A stretch of 27,834 nt of DNA from Bacteroidota bacterium (GCA_030592465.1 JAUVJB010000003.1:1-27834), one strand, 5' to 3'; counted from the stretch's first letter, positions 8,908 through 16,526 are shown. Made by a program: numbers and translations. The notes: generated by a model from the sequence alone, not told the origin.

Positions 8908-9174
8908 AATTTTTAATTTTTTTTAACGTGTAAATTTATAAAATTAAATTAGATTTTCAATTTATTTCTTAAAACTATTTTGATTTTTTTTATACAAGAC
9001 AAAAATATCAGATAATTAAAATCTGCACGAAAACTATGTAGCATGTACTATATTTAAAATAGATAGAAATTTGTTAAATGGTTAAAACTTGTCCGACTGC
9101 CGGCGGATTATTAAGTCGTGTTAGAATATTGCGTAATTTTAATTGACTTAAATTCAATCATTTGTAGAGTCTGA
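8908..9174. other. Gene-free DNA upstream of the 171-residue gene with degenerate repeat traces
   Basis: AT-rich sequence with no coding potential. Around 9021-9045 the text TCTGCACGAAAACTATGTAG weakly resembles the start of repeat R1 copy B at 12082, and around 9090-9108 there is a damaged version of the GC-rich CCGGCGG palindrome core. These could be a decayed R1 copy, but the similarity is too low to be sure. Confidence 0.4.
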
Positions 9175-9385
9175 TAGACTAGTATCGTGTCAATTTAATT
9201 ATGAAACATCCTATTGTTTTATGGCTATCAGTCAGCTGACTGATGGTTTTATTGTTAAATTGTTGTCGCAATATAACAATTTAGCCATCCAACCATAAAG
9301 CCATATAGCCATTTAACCATTATCATATCTGGAAACCATTCCATACAATTATGTTTCGAAATTAAATTGTCAAGATACTAGATTC
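9175..9385. repeat. 211-bp MITE-like element with 35-bp terminal inverted repeats
   Basis: The arms 9175-9209 and 9351-9385 are reverse complements at 28 of 35 positions; both contain CTAGTATC and CAATTTAATT. The interior has a perfect 18-bp palindrome (9227-9244, ATCAGTCAGCTGACTGAT) and a hairpin built from ATTGTTAAATTGTT and AACAATTTA, but no open frame. Size, ends and lack of coding capacity fit a non-autonomous miniature element or a large structured intergenic repeat. No target-site duplication could be fixed by eye. Confidence 0.7.
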
Positions 9386-9604
9386 TATACTATGCACATA
9401 ATTTTTTATACTTTCATGTTGTAATTATTCATATTTCCACAATTTTATAAAACACAACCAATTGTTATAATAATTGTCCTTATATTTTAGCAGTAACCAT
9501 TTAACCATTCAACAATTTAACAATATATTTACCCTGTTGAATAAGCTTTATTACAATAATTCCGATTGTTCGAGATATTTTTTTTTACAGACACTAATTA
9601 TCTA
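9386..9604. other. Gene-free DNA downstream of the symporter gene, with remnants of an AACAATTTAAC repeat
   Basis: Positions 9495-9580 (TTTAACCATTCAACAATTTA, then CTGTTGAATAAGCTTTATTAC) align with 12450-12520 upstream of glyA (AACAATTTAACCATTTAGC, then CTGTGAAATAAGCTATATTG). This is a shared non-coding segment of about 70 bp. No terminator for the minus-strand symporter gene was recognised here. Confidence 0.55.
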
Positions 9605-10828
9605 TTATCTTTTTAAATTATACTTATCCATAATAACAGCACAAGTAGCATCACCGGTAATATTTAAAGCTGTTCTTATCATATCGAAAACTCTGTCTAA
9701 TGCGTATAACAATGGCAAACCAATAATAGGAATATCAGCTGCAATTAAAACAGCAACAACGAGAAGAGTAGGTCCGGGAACACCTGCTTGTCCTATTGAG
9801 CCAATAGTTGCAGTAATAATTATGGCAACATATTGAGCTGTGCCAAGATGAATGCCAAACATTTGAGCAAAAAATACAGCCACAAGTGCATAATATATAG
9901 CATTCCCATCCATGTTTATTGTTGCGCCAAGAGGAAGTACAAACGAAGTTGTTTCTTTAGATACACCTAATTTTGTTTCACATATCTCCATGTTTACAGG
10001 CAGAGTAGCCATTGATGAAGCTGTTGAAAATGCAACAATCTGTGCTTGCCACATTTTTGAAAAAAACTTTTTTATCGATATTTTTGAAAAAAACTTTAAA
10101 GCAATTGGATAGAAAATCAATCCATGAATTAAGATAGCCGCTACATATACAATAAACAACTTCATAACAATACTAAGAATATCATAACCAAAAGTCCCAA
10201 TTGAATCTGCCATTAAACCAAAAACACCCAAAGGTGCCGTGTACATAACGATTTTAATCATCCAAATTAATGCTTCTATTAAATAATTACATCCGTTAAT
10301 AAGATAATCGCTTTTACTTTTGGGTAATGTTGAAATACCAATACCAAGGAATAAACAAAAAAATAAAATTCGTAAAATATTACCTTTAGCAAGAGCTTCA
10401 ATGGGGTTTGTAGGTATTACTGATATAATTATTTCCCAAAAACTTGGTTGTATAACGCTTGTAGATGTTTGAGTAGAAAACATCTCTTTCACAGTATTGA
10501 TATCAAGACCAATGCCCGGCTTAAAAATTTCGCCCATTACAAGTCCAATAATTACAGCTACTGCGGTTGTAAGTATATAATAAAAAAATGTACCAACTCC
10601 CATCTTGCCGGCAGATTTTGTTGCCCCTAACGATGCCGCTCCTGAAATAATTGATATTGCAACTAACGGGATTACCAACATTTTAATTAAACTAATGAAA
10701 ATGCTTCCTAAAGGTGCAAAAATTGAAGCTTTTGGTCCCATAACCATACCTACTGCAATACCAATAACCATTGCAATTATAATTTGGACACCTAAATTTT
10801 TTATTAATTTTTTAAGTTTTTTTGGCAT
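9605..10828 (-). CDS. Dicarboxylate/amino acid:cation symporter (DAACS family)
   Basis: A 407-residue inner-membrane secondary transporter of the glutamate/aspartate/dicarboxylate family, with the eight transmembrane helices and two re-entrant hairpins typical of GltPh. Visible motifs are the HP1 tip ASSMATLP (270-277), the TM7 motif NMDGN (305-309), the HP2 segment GQAGVPGPT (346-354) and the TM8 block with D378, D382, R385, T386, N389 and D393. The last matches GltPh D390, D394, R397, T398, N401 and D405, which bind substrate and cation. Differences from GltPh are N309 in place of Thr314 in NMDGT, and an HP1 tip that lacks the GltPh Arg276 and has Met in place of Ser279, so the substrate may not be aspartate. 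Coupling to Na+ is likely but not proven. It is transcribed alone, with a hairpin-rich leader upstream. Confidence 0.9.
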   Translation of the reverse strand: MPKKLKKLIKNLGVQIIIAMVIGIAVGMVMGPKASIFAPLGSIFISLIKMLVIPLVAISIISGAASLGATKSAGKMGVGTFFYYILTTAVAVIIGLVMGEIFKPGIGLDINTVKEMFSTQTSTSVIQPSFWEIIISVIPTNPIEALAKGNILRILFFCLFLGIGISTLPKSKSDYLINGCNYLIEALIWMIKIVMYTAPLGVFGLMADSIGTFGYDILSIVMKLFIVYVAAILIHGLIFYPIALKFFSKISIKKFFSKMWQAQIVAFSTASSMATLPVNMEICETKLGVSKETTSFVLPLGATINMDGNAIYYALVAVFFAQMFGIHLGTAQYVAIIITATIGSIGQAGVPGPTLLVVAVLIAADIPIIGLPLLYALDRVFDMIRTALNITGDATCAVIMDKYNLKR

Positions 10829-10860
10829 GTTGAAATGTTATTAAATTTCTAAAACACAGA

Positions 10861-10927
10861 TCTTTCGGTTTTATAATTCACAGCTCTTTCGTTTATTTAG
10901 ACTTTCGGGTTACAAATCCGAAAGAGC
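10861..10927 (-). promoter_or_regulatory. Hairpin-forming leader upstream of the symporter gene
   Basis: Read on the minus strand, one arm GCTCTTTCGG (10927-10918) is followed by three possible partners: CCGAAAG (10908-10902), CGAAAGAGC (10891-10883, a perfect 9-bp stem) and CCGAAAGA (10868-10861). These pairings exclude one another. The layout could be an attenuator-like switch or just a locally duplicated palindrome; no ligand-binding class is recognised. Confidence 0.35.
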
Positions 10928-10952
10928 AAGTAAGCACTAATTAAAGATATTC

Positions 10953-10997
10953 ACAAAAAAAATACCTGAAATTGTATAAAAATACAATATTCAGGTA
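10953..10997 (-). terminator. Terminator of the 247-residue lipoprotein gene
   Basis: A stem of TACCTGAA (10963-10970) with TTCAGGTA (10990-10997), extended inside by ATTGTAT with ATACAAT, is followed on the minus strand by a long T-run (10962-10955). It lies 25 bases past the stop codon. Confidence 0.85.
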
Positions 10998-11021
10998 TAT
11001 TTATATTTTATAAAATCAATT

Positions 11022-11765
11022 TTAAAAAATTGTATTATCCTTCACAAAAATAAAATAAAAATTTTCAGGTTTATAAAATGGTTGTTGGAAAATAACTTTC
11101 TTTTTAAAATCATCAGGGCATATTCTTTCTTTTGATTTTTCTCCTCTAAACTCTTTTTTATACATATTTGTAACTTTTGAAACCCAAAATGTATTATCTA
11201 CGGTTTGAAAACTTGAAAAGTCAGGATTAAAATCATAAGTAATAAAATTTCTAAATCGGAAAGGACTGCTTTTTTTAGTGTAAATTAAAAATGGAGTATT
11301 TTTGTTACTAATTTTATTCAGCTCACAGTACTCAAATCGGTTATCCATAATAAATAACTGATTAATTTCAATATAACTTTGAGGAGGTATCTCATACATT
11401 CTCAGCATTTTAGTTTTATACGACACTTCAGTACCTTGTTTTATTTTTTTTTCTGTTCGGGAAACAAATCTTGTTTCAATTTTTTCATCAGTTGAATAAT
11501 AATTAAAACTTTTTTGATTAACAATTAAATGGCATCTGTTAAGATCAACAAACATTGGTTTTTCAGTTTTATTAAAAATGGTAAAATACATTCGTCCTGC
11601 TTCATCCCAAAAATTATAACTAACTTTTAAATTATCATTCTCAAAAATATAGCTGTTCTCACTCTCTGCCACATCACTTGAACTTGTTTCAATAACTTGA
11701 TAAACTTTTTTTGTACATGAACTTAGTAAAAAAACTATAAGTAACATATAAATTATATTTTTCAT
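11022..11765 (-). CDS. Uncharacterised lipoprotein, 247 residues
   Basis: Family not recognised. A short signal peptide with hydrophobic residues 4-14 ends in LSSC, with the acylated cysteine at C17, followed by TKK. Serine next to the mature lysines does not by itself tell which membrane it goes to. The mature part is probably beta-rich, with many aromatic residues (FNKTEKPMFVDLNRC at about 64-78, YEIPPQSYIEINQLF at about 124-138). The segment that begins after residue 50 reads like a small immunoglobulin-like or DUF-type lipoprotein domain in which a fixed asparagine-rich loop is followed by MFVDL, but this is only an impression. It is transcribed alone and ends in a clear terminator. There is no overlap with or functional link to the symporter gene downstream. 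Confidence 0.7.
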   Translation of the reverse strand: MKNIIYMLLIVFLLSSCTKKVYQVIETSSSDVAESENSYIFENDNLKVSYNFWDEAGRMYFTIFNKTEKPMFVDLNRCHLIVNQKSFNYYSTDEKIETRFVSRTEKKIKQGTEVSYKTKMLRMYEIPPQSYIEINQLFIMDNRFEYCELNKISNKNTPFLIYTKKSSPFRFRNFITYDFNPDFSSFQTVDNTFWVSKVTNMYKKEFRGEKSKERICPDDFKKKVIFQQPFYKPENFYFIFVKDNTIF

Positions 11766-11890
11766 ATCTATTTATTTAAAAATTAATACCTTAAATATCT
11801 AATAACAAAAGTACATAAAAATAATAAATATATTGAATTTTAAGAAAATATTTTTTTGATTAGAATAACTTTCCAAAAGATTAAATACAT

Positions 11891-12076
11891 CTATGAGTTT
11901 ACTAAGAAAAGTCAAAAAAAAGCTGTCATTGCGAAGGATTAATCGCTGAAGCATCGGGAAAGCAATCGTAAATTCTCAATAATTAATGGTTACAAATATA
12001 AAATTGCCACAAATTCACAGTCCGCCGGCCGGCGGATAGCAATGACATTCTACTTGTTTTAGTAGTAAACTCATCT
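11891..12076. repeat. ~185-bp inverted-repeat element with a TCATTGC-type core
   Basis: The outer arms ATGAGTTTACT (11893-11903) and AGTAAACTCAT (12064-12074) and the inner arms TGTCATTGC (11924-11932) and GCAATGACA (12039-12047) are perfect reverse complements, so the ends fold into an interrupted stem about 40 bp long. The interior holds AAGCAATCG and a perfect 16-bp palindrome at 12021-12036 (TCCGCCGGCCGGCGGA). The GTCATTGCGA...AAGCAATC wording resembles a repeat that I recall as common between genes in Bacteroidota. There is no coding capacity. Confidence 0.7.
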
Positions 12077-12220
12077 ATGAATCCGCACCGAAAATATATG
12101 AGTGGTTAACCCACCAACCGGAGGGCGGAAACCTAAGAATTATAAATCTGTATATCAGTCTGTTACAGAATTGGCAATTGAATAAAAATTAATAATTCTA
12201 ATTTTCGAACTATTCTCAAT
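12077..12220 (+). repeat. Dispersed repeat R1, copy B
   Basis: The segment aligns with the reverse complement of copy A (4746-4894) over its first ~93 bp, with blocks such as GGTTAAC, CCAACCGG, GGGCGGAA, TATAAATCTGTA and TCAGTCTGTTACA in the same order. The far end (ATTTTCGAAC...CTCAAT at 12201-12220) is a weak match to copy A's other terminus. It starts directly where the 11891-12076 element ends, so two different repeats lie head to tail. It has no open frame. Confidence 0.75.
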
Positions 12221-12367
12221 CAATGGAAATATTTAGAAAAAAATTTTAAATGATACTTAAAAAGACTATTTTTGAGAAAAATTTATAATATTTTATTAGA
12301 AGAGCTAATATATAGTGCTTGAACAAAAACTCTGTAATCTGCACTATTATTGATATTGCATAATAAA
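12221..12367. other. AT-rich gene-free DNA
   Basis: No gene or clear repeat was seen. It separates two repeat clusters upstream of glyA. Confidence 0.5.
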
Positions 12368-12520
12368 AACTATCCGCCAGCTGGCGGATAGTTAAATTGT
12401 TTTATTGTTAAATTGTTGAAATACAAGTAATATGGGGAATAGCAATTTAACAATTTAACCATTTAGCAATATATTCAAACTGTGAAATAAGCTATATTGC
12501 AATAATATTCGATAGTTTAG
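12368..12520. repeat. 26-bp perfect palindrome plus AACAATTTAAC hairpin upstream of glyA
   Basis: Positions 12368-12393 are a perfect 26-bp palindrome centred on CAG/CTG with core CCGCCAGCTGGCGG, the same core as in R1 copy A (4767-4784). It is followed by ATTGTTAAATTGTT (12404-12417), whose reverse complement recurs around 12446-12457 to form a second hairpin. The block then continues with CTGTGAAATAAGCTATATTG, which matches the region downstream of the symporter gene (9530-9555). It is non-coding and ends about 55 bases before glyA. Confidence 0.7.
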
Positions 12521-12573
12521 AGTTTTCTTTCACACACTATATAGGTATTAAATAAATATAAAATAATAAATAT

Positions 12574-13854
12574 ATGAAAAGAGATAATGTTGTTTTTGAT
12601 ATAATCAAAAAAGAGCAAGCACGTCAGTTAAATGGTATAGAACTTATTGCTTCAGAAAATTTTGTTAGTCAACAAGTGTTAGAGGCAATGGGCTCATGCA
12701 TGACAAATAAATATGCGGAAGGCTATCCGGGCCATAGATACTATGGGGGATGTCAATTTGTTGATGAAACAGAGCAATTAGCTATTGACCGATTAAACCA
12801 ATTATTTAATGCTGAATATTCTAATGTACAACCACATTCAGGAGCACAAGCAAACATGGCAGTGTTTATGACTGTTTTAAAACCGGGTGATACATTTATG
12901 GGACTTAATTTATCTCACGGTGGTCATTTATCACATGGTTCTCCTGTTAATGCATCAGGAATATTATATCATCCTGTAGCTTATGGAGTTAGAGAAGAAA
13001 CAGGTCGTGTTGACTATGACATGATGGAAAAAATAGCAATAGAAAATAAACCTAAATTAATTGTTGGTGGTGCTTCAGCATATTCACGTGAATGGGATTA
13101 TAAACGTATGCGTGAAATAGCAGATAAAGTTGGAGCTTTATTAATGATTGATATAGCACACCCTGCAGGTTTAATTGCTGCCAATCTATTAAACAATCCG
13201 TTAAAATATGCTCATATTGTTACATCAACAACTCACAAAACATTAAGAGGCCCGCGTGGTGGTATTATTTTGATGGGTAAAGATTTTGAAAATCCTTGGG
13301 GAAAAACTACAAAAAAAGGCAAAGTAAGAATGATGTCTTCACTTTTAAATTCTGCTGTATTCCCGGGAGTACAAGGTGGACCTTTAGAACATGTTATTGC
13401 ATCTAAAGCTGTTTCTTTTGGCGAAGCATTAACTCCTGAATTTGTTGAATATCAAACTCAGGTAAAAAAGAATGCAGCGGTAATGGCTCAAGCATTTATG
13501 GATAAAGGTTACAAAGTTATTTCAGGCGGTACAGATAATCATTCAATGTTAATTGATTTACGTACTAAAGTGCCCGACATTACAGGCAAACTCGTTGAAA
13601 ACACTCTTGTGCAAGCAGATATTACTGTTAATAAAAATATGGTTCCTTTTGACAGCCGTTCTCCTTTCCAAACTTCAGGTTTACGTGTCGGAACACCTGC
13701 TATTACTACAAGGGGTTTAAAAGAAAATCGAATGGGATTAATTGTTGAATTAATCGACGATGTTATTACTCACATTGAAGATGAAAAAATGATTAATTCT
13801 GTTAAAGAAAAAGTTAATAATTTGATGAAAGATTTCCCAATATTTGCTTACTAA
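12574..13854 (+). CDS. glyA: Serine hydroxymethyltransferase
   Basis: PLP-dependent cytoplasmic enzyme that interconverts serine plus tetrahydrofolate and glycine plus 5,10-methylene-tetrahydrofolate, the main source of one-carbon units. The family signature is complete: IELIASENF (22-30), NKYAEGYPGHRYYGG (45-59), MIDIAHPAGL (191-200), and the PLP lysine K222 in TSTTHKTLRGPRGG (217-230), equivalent to K229 of the E. coli enzyme. The length (426) is slightly above the E. coli 417, owing to a short insert around ENPWGKTTKKGK (about 237-250) seen in some Bacteroidota-like proteins. The start at 12574 gives the normal N-terminus. It appears to be monocistronic, with a strong terminator. A glycine-forming enzyme in the same window as the amino-acid dehydrogenase at 140-3364 is suggestive, but the two are 9 kb apart and not in one operon. 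Confidence 0.97.
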   Translation: MKRDNVVFDIIKKEQARQLNGIELIASENFVSQQVLEAMGSCMTNKYAEGYPGHRYYGGCQFVDETEQLAIDRLNQLFNAEYSNVQPHSGAQANMAVFMTVLKPGDTFMGLNLSHGGHLSHGSPVNASGILYHPVAYGVREETGRVDYDMMEKIAIENKPKLIVGGASAYSREWDYKRMREIADKVGALLMIDIAHPAGLIAANLLNNPLKYAHIVTSTTHKTLRGPRGGIILMGKDFENPWGKTTKKGKVRMMSSLLNSAVFPGVQGGPLEHVIASKAVSFGEALTPEFVEYQTQVKKNAAVMAQAFMDKGYKVISGGTDNHSMLIDLRTKVPDITGKLVENTLVQADITVNKNMVPFDSRSPFQTSGLRVGTPAITTRGLKENRMGLIVELIDDVITHIEDEKMINSVKEKVNNLMKDFPIFAY

Positions 13855-13877
13855 CAAATTATTACAAACAAATTTTA

Positions 13878-13920
13878 AAGGGGTAAAAAAATATTATTTT
13901 TATACCCCTTATTTTTTTAT
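13878..13920 (+). terminator. Terminator after glyA
   Basis: The stem AAGGGGTA (13878-13885) pairs with TACCCCTT (13903-13910), extended by an A-run/T-run pairing inside and followed by ATTTTTTTA. It lies 24 bases after the glyA stop codon. Confidence 0.85.
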
Positions 13921-13982
13921 CTTTAAACCAAATTAATAATTTTTAATTGGGTTGCATCTGTAAAGTAAAGCTCTGACAATTT

Positions 13983-14133
13983 GAGATTTATAATTTTAGA
14001 TTTTAATCCGGATGTTTAATTAATTTTTTGATATTGATTATTAGTTGGGATAAAAATTCATACTGTGAAATATGAAGCAAAATTTTATTAAACAGGGTAA
14101 ATCTAAAATCATAAATCATAAATCTAAAATTTT
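13983..14133. repeat. Two 7-bp-period arrays in inverted orientation between glyA and the permease gene
   Basis: The left array (13985-14005) has three units, GATTTAT, AATTTTA, GATTTTA. The right array (14099-14133) has five units, AAATCTA, AAATCAT, AAATCAT, AAATCTA and AAATTTT, which are the reverse complement type. The 93 bp between them has no open frame but contains CATACTGTGAAATATGAAGC, similar to the CTGTGAAATAAGC motif near 12481 and 9537. This bracket arrangement is the same as that around the gene at 22370-22723. The permease promoter must lie in or just after it. Confidence 0.7.
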
Positions 14134-14169
14134 TACTATTACAATCAACTTTACGGAAGCACAGTAATT

Positions 14170-14946
14170 ATGGAATGGTATGTAATAATTGGAATAATAG
14201 CAATAGGGTTTTTAGCCGGATTTGTTAATACAATAGCAGCAGGAGGCTCTTTTATTTCATTGTCTTTTTTAATTTTTATTGGATTGCCTGCAAATGTTGC
14301 TAATGGAACAAACCGTATTGCGTTATTTTTTCAAAACATTGTTGCTACACGTTCATTTAAACGTCAAAAAGCTTTAAATTTAAAACAAGGGCTATGGTTT
14401 TCTATTCCTGTTGTTATTGGTTCGGTTGTTGGTGCACAATTTGCTGTTTCAATTGATGAAAAAATCTTACAAAAAATAATTGGGGCATTACTCGTTGTTA
14501 TGTTCTTTTTCATTTTATATAAACCCGACAAATGGGTAAAAGGACAAGCCGGATTAGTTCAAGCGAAACCTAACTTAATCCAAATAATTATCTCATTTTT
14601 TATTGGTATTTACGGGGGATTTATACAAGCCGGAGTTGGTTTCTTTTTATTAGCAGGACTGGTTCTCGGTGCAGGCTTTGATTTAGTGAAAGCTAATGCT
14701 CTAAAAGTTTTTATCATTCTGCTTTACACTCCATTTGCTATAAGCATATTTATTTTTAACAGTCAAATAAATTATAAAATTGGTTTAATTCTCGCTTTAG
14801 GAAACATGGGCGGGGCTGTTGTAGCATCAAGATTTGCCACAAAAAAAGGTACAAAATTCGTAAGATATATTTTACTCGTTGTCTTACTTCTCGCCTCGAT
14901 TAAATTATTAGGATTAATCGAAATTTTTGAAAAATTATTTTTGTAA
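14170..14946 (+). CDS. TSUP family (TauE/SafE-type) membrane permease
   Basis: A 258-residue inner-membrane protein of the TauE/SafE/TSUP family, which exports or imports sulfite, sulfoacetate or other small anions. It shows the family's internal duplication: GFLAGFVNTIAAGGSF (13-28) in the first half and GIYGGFIQAGVGFFLLAGL (146-164) in the second. It has about eight hydrophobic segments, with the N-terminal ANVANGTNRIA loop (41-51) typical of the family. The substrate cannot be assigned: no sulfur, taurine or C-C bond cleavage genes lie nearby. The start codon at 14170 immediately precedes the first membrane helix. It stands alone on the plus strand and converges with the tonB gene. Confidence 0.9.
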   Translation: MEWYVIIGIIAIGFLAGFVNTIAAGGSFISLSFLIFIGLPANVANGTNRIALFFQNIVATRSFKRQKALNLKQGLWFSIPVVIGSVVGAQFAVSIDEKILQKIIGALLVVMFFFILYKPDKWVKGQAGLVQAKPNLIQIIISFFIGIYGGFIQAGVGFFLLAGLVLGAGFDLVKANALKVFIILLYTPFAISIFIFNSQINYKIGLILALGNMGGAVVASRFATKKGTKFVRYILLVVLLLASIKLLGLIEIFEKLFL

Positions 14947-15030
14947 GAATATAATTCTCAATCTCGGCACATTCCATTATTGCCACAATTTATCGTTTCA
15001 CTTAAACCTATTGTAATTTTTGGAGCGAAC

Positions 15031-15137
15031 AATCAATAATTCATAATTCATTCCTCTGTGTACTCTGTGTTTTACCTTTCATGCAATGTTGCAAAGCTAA
15101 CCTTAAACTTTAAACCTCAAACTTTAAACTTAACTCC
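15031..15137 (-). repeat. 7-bp-period tandem array directly downstream of the tonB gene
   Basis: Units AACCTTA, AACTTTA, AACCTCA, AACTTTA and AACTTAA run at 15099-15133, ending 4 bases from the tonB stop codon. On the tonB coding strand they read GTTTAAA/GTTTGAG. Just before them, at about 15051-15072, there is a 9-bp direct repeat (CTCTGTGTA, CTCTGTGTT). No gene lies in the 15000-15137 interval. Confidence 0.75.
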
Positions 15138-16007
15138 TTACTGTAAAATAAAATGATAAGTAATTGTACCTTTTTGATAAGTAGGTGCATTATGTTTTAC
15201 ATCGAATTTGGCTTTTAAAGCAGCTTTTTGTGCAGCATTTAATAATGTAGCATCAAGAATTGTAGAGCCTTTTATTCCGGGATTGGCTTTTACCACATTT
15301 CCATCTTGGTCAACAGTTACCTCAACAACAACAATACCTGATAATTGAAGATTATATTCGGGTTTAGGTAAAAAACGGGGATTACGACCTTTTAAACTAA
15401 ATGAAATTCCTTTATTGCCTAATCCATTGCCTTTACCACGATTCTTTGAATCAACAGAGCCGTTTTCACTTCCCTGATTTCCTTTTCCCGAAGTTACACC
15501 TTCACTCTGACTCGTATTTGCATTTTCATTCTTTCCTGAAGAAAAGGCATCTTTTATTCTATTATTGATAATATTTTGCTGTTCATCTTGTTCCTTTTTC
15601 TTTTGTAATTCCTCTTCTTCTTTACGCTTCTGTTTTTCTAAAAATCTTTGTCTTTCTAATTCCTTTTCTTTTAATCTTTTTTTCTTTTCCGATTCTCTCT
15701 TTTTATTTTCAATAGCTGCAGCATCTTCATAATCCTGATTTAAAACTTCCTCACCTTTTTCTTGGGATTTTTCTACTGCTTGAGGTTTTACTTCTTCAGA
15801 TTTAACCTCTTGCGTTTTTTTTATGTTTTTTTGTGGTTCTATTAATCCTGCACCATTCTCTTCAGTTCCGAAATTCACTAAAATTCCTTCTTCACCCGGC
15901 AGAGGTAATTGCGTATGAAATCCAAAATACAATAAGATAACAACAACAATAGTAAAAAAAATTATTGTTCCAATTATACCATATTTATGTTTTTGAAAAA
16001 GATCCAT
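15138..16007 (-). CDS. tonB: TonB/TolA-like energy transducer
   Basis: A 289-residue periplasm-spanning protein that transmits proton-motive force from ExbB/ExbD to outer-membrane receptors. It has one N-terminal transmembrane helix (about 10-29), a charged linker, and a TonB C-terminal domain (about 208-289) with the VVVEVTVDQDGNVVKA segment and the terminal YHFIL strand. The linker at about 103-148 is a long K/E/R/Q-rich helix (KKRESEKKKRLKEKELER and following) rather than the proline-rich linker of classic TonB, so it resembles TolA in design. A Gly/Asn/Ser-rich stretch follows (about 158-203). It lies 4 bp after exbD on the same strand. Whether it serves transport or envelope integrity cannot be decided from sequence. 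Confidence 0.85.
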   Translation of the reverse strand: MDLFQKHKYGIIGTIIFFTIVVVILLYFGFHTQLPLPGEEGILVNFGTEENGAGLIEPQKNIKKTQEVKSEEVKPQAVEKSQEKGEEVLNQDYEDAAAIENKKRESEKKKRLKEKELERQRFLEKQKRKEEEELQKKKEQDEQQNIINNRIKDAFSSGKNENANTSQSEGVTSGKGNQGSENGSVDSKNRGKGNGLGNKGISFSLKGRNPRFLPKPEYNLQLSGIVVVEVTVDQDGNVVKANPGIKGSTILDATLLNAAQKAALKAKFDVKHNAPTYQKGTITYHFILQ

Positions 16008-16011
16008 TTAT

Positions 16012-16407
16012 TTATCTCTCCGGACTTGTTGCAAGTATTAATTTATACCTGTTATTTTTAGCAATGTTCATTACTTTAACAACTTTTTCAATAGGAACAG
16101 TTCTTTCAGCATGCAATGCAATATAAATATTAGTATCGTTTCCTAATCGTCTTTGCAATTCTTTTTCAAGGTCTAAAACATTAACTTGCTCATTTTCAAT
16201 ATAATATTTAAAATCTTTTGTGATTGAAACAGTTGTTAATGGTTTAGCCGAAGTTTGATTATTGCTTCTTGGCAACAATAATTTTAAAGCATTAGGAGAT
16301 ATTAATGTTGATGTAATCATAAAAAATATTAGAAGCAAAAACACAATATCTGTCATTGACGACATATTAAAACTTGCACTAACCTTATTTCGTCTATGTA
16401 AAGCCAT
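16012..16407 (-). CDS. exbD: ExbD/TolR biopolymer transport protein
   Basis: A 131-residue inner-membrane protein with one N-terminal helix (about 19-37, TDIVFLLLIFFMITSTLI) and a periplasmic domain. The pore aspartate D20 (in SMTDIVFLLLIFF) matches the essential Asp25 of E. coli ExbD. The periplasmic part ends with the VPIEKVVKVMNIAKNN segment typical of the family. It acts with ExbB as the proton-driven motor for the TonB-like protein encoded 4 bp downstream. It is separated from exbB by a 234-bp spacer that contains 7-bp repeats and a hairpin, which is unusual because these genes are normally tightly packed. Confidence 0.93.
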   Translation of the reverse strand: MALHRRNKVSASFNMSSMTDIVFLLLIFFMITSTLISPNALKLLLPRSNNQTSAKPLTTVSITKDFKYYIENEQVNVLDLEKELQRRLGNDTNIYIALHAERTVPIEKVVKVMNIAKNNRYKLILATSPER

Positions 16408-16526
16408 TAAATATTTATTTAGTATTTTTAATAAAACTCTTTATTAGTCATTATGGTTCTATTTTTGACTATTTTTTGTAACTTCTCAAAATGCAATGGT
16501 AAAACAATTGTAACCATTCACAACTT

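Noticed and set aside
9474..9836. 120-codon plus-strand frame at the end of the symporter gene
   Set aside because: It overlaps the well-supported symporter on the other strand, and its start lies in repeats.
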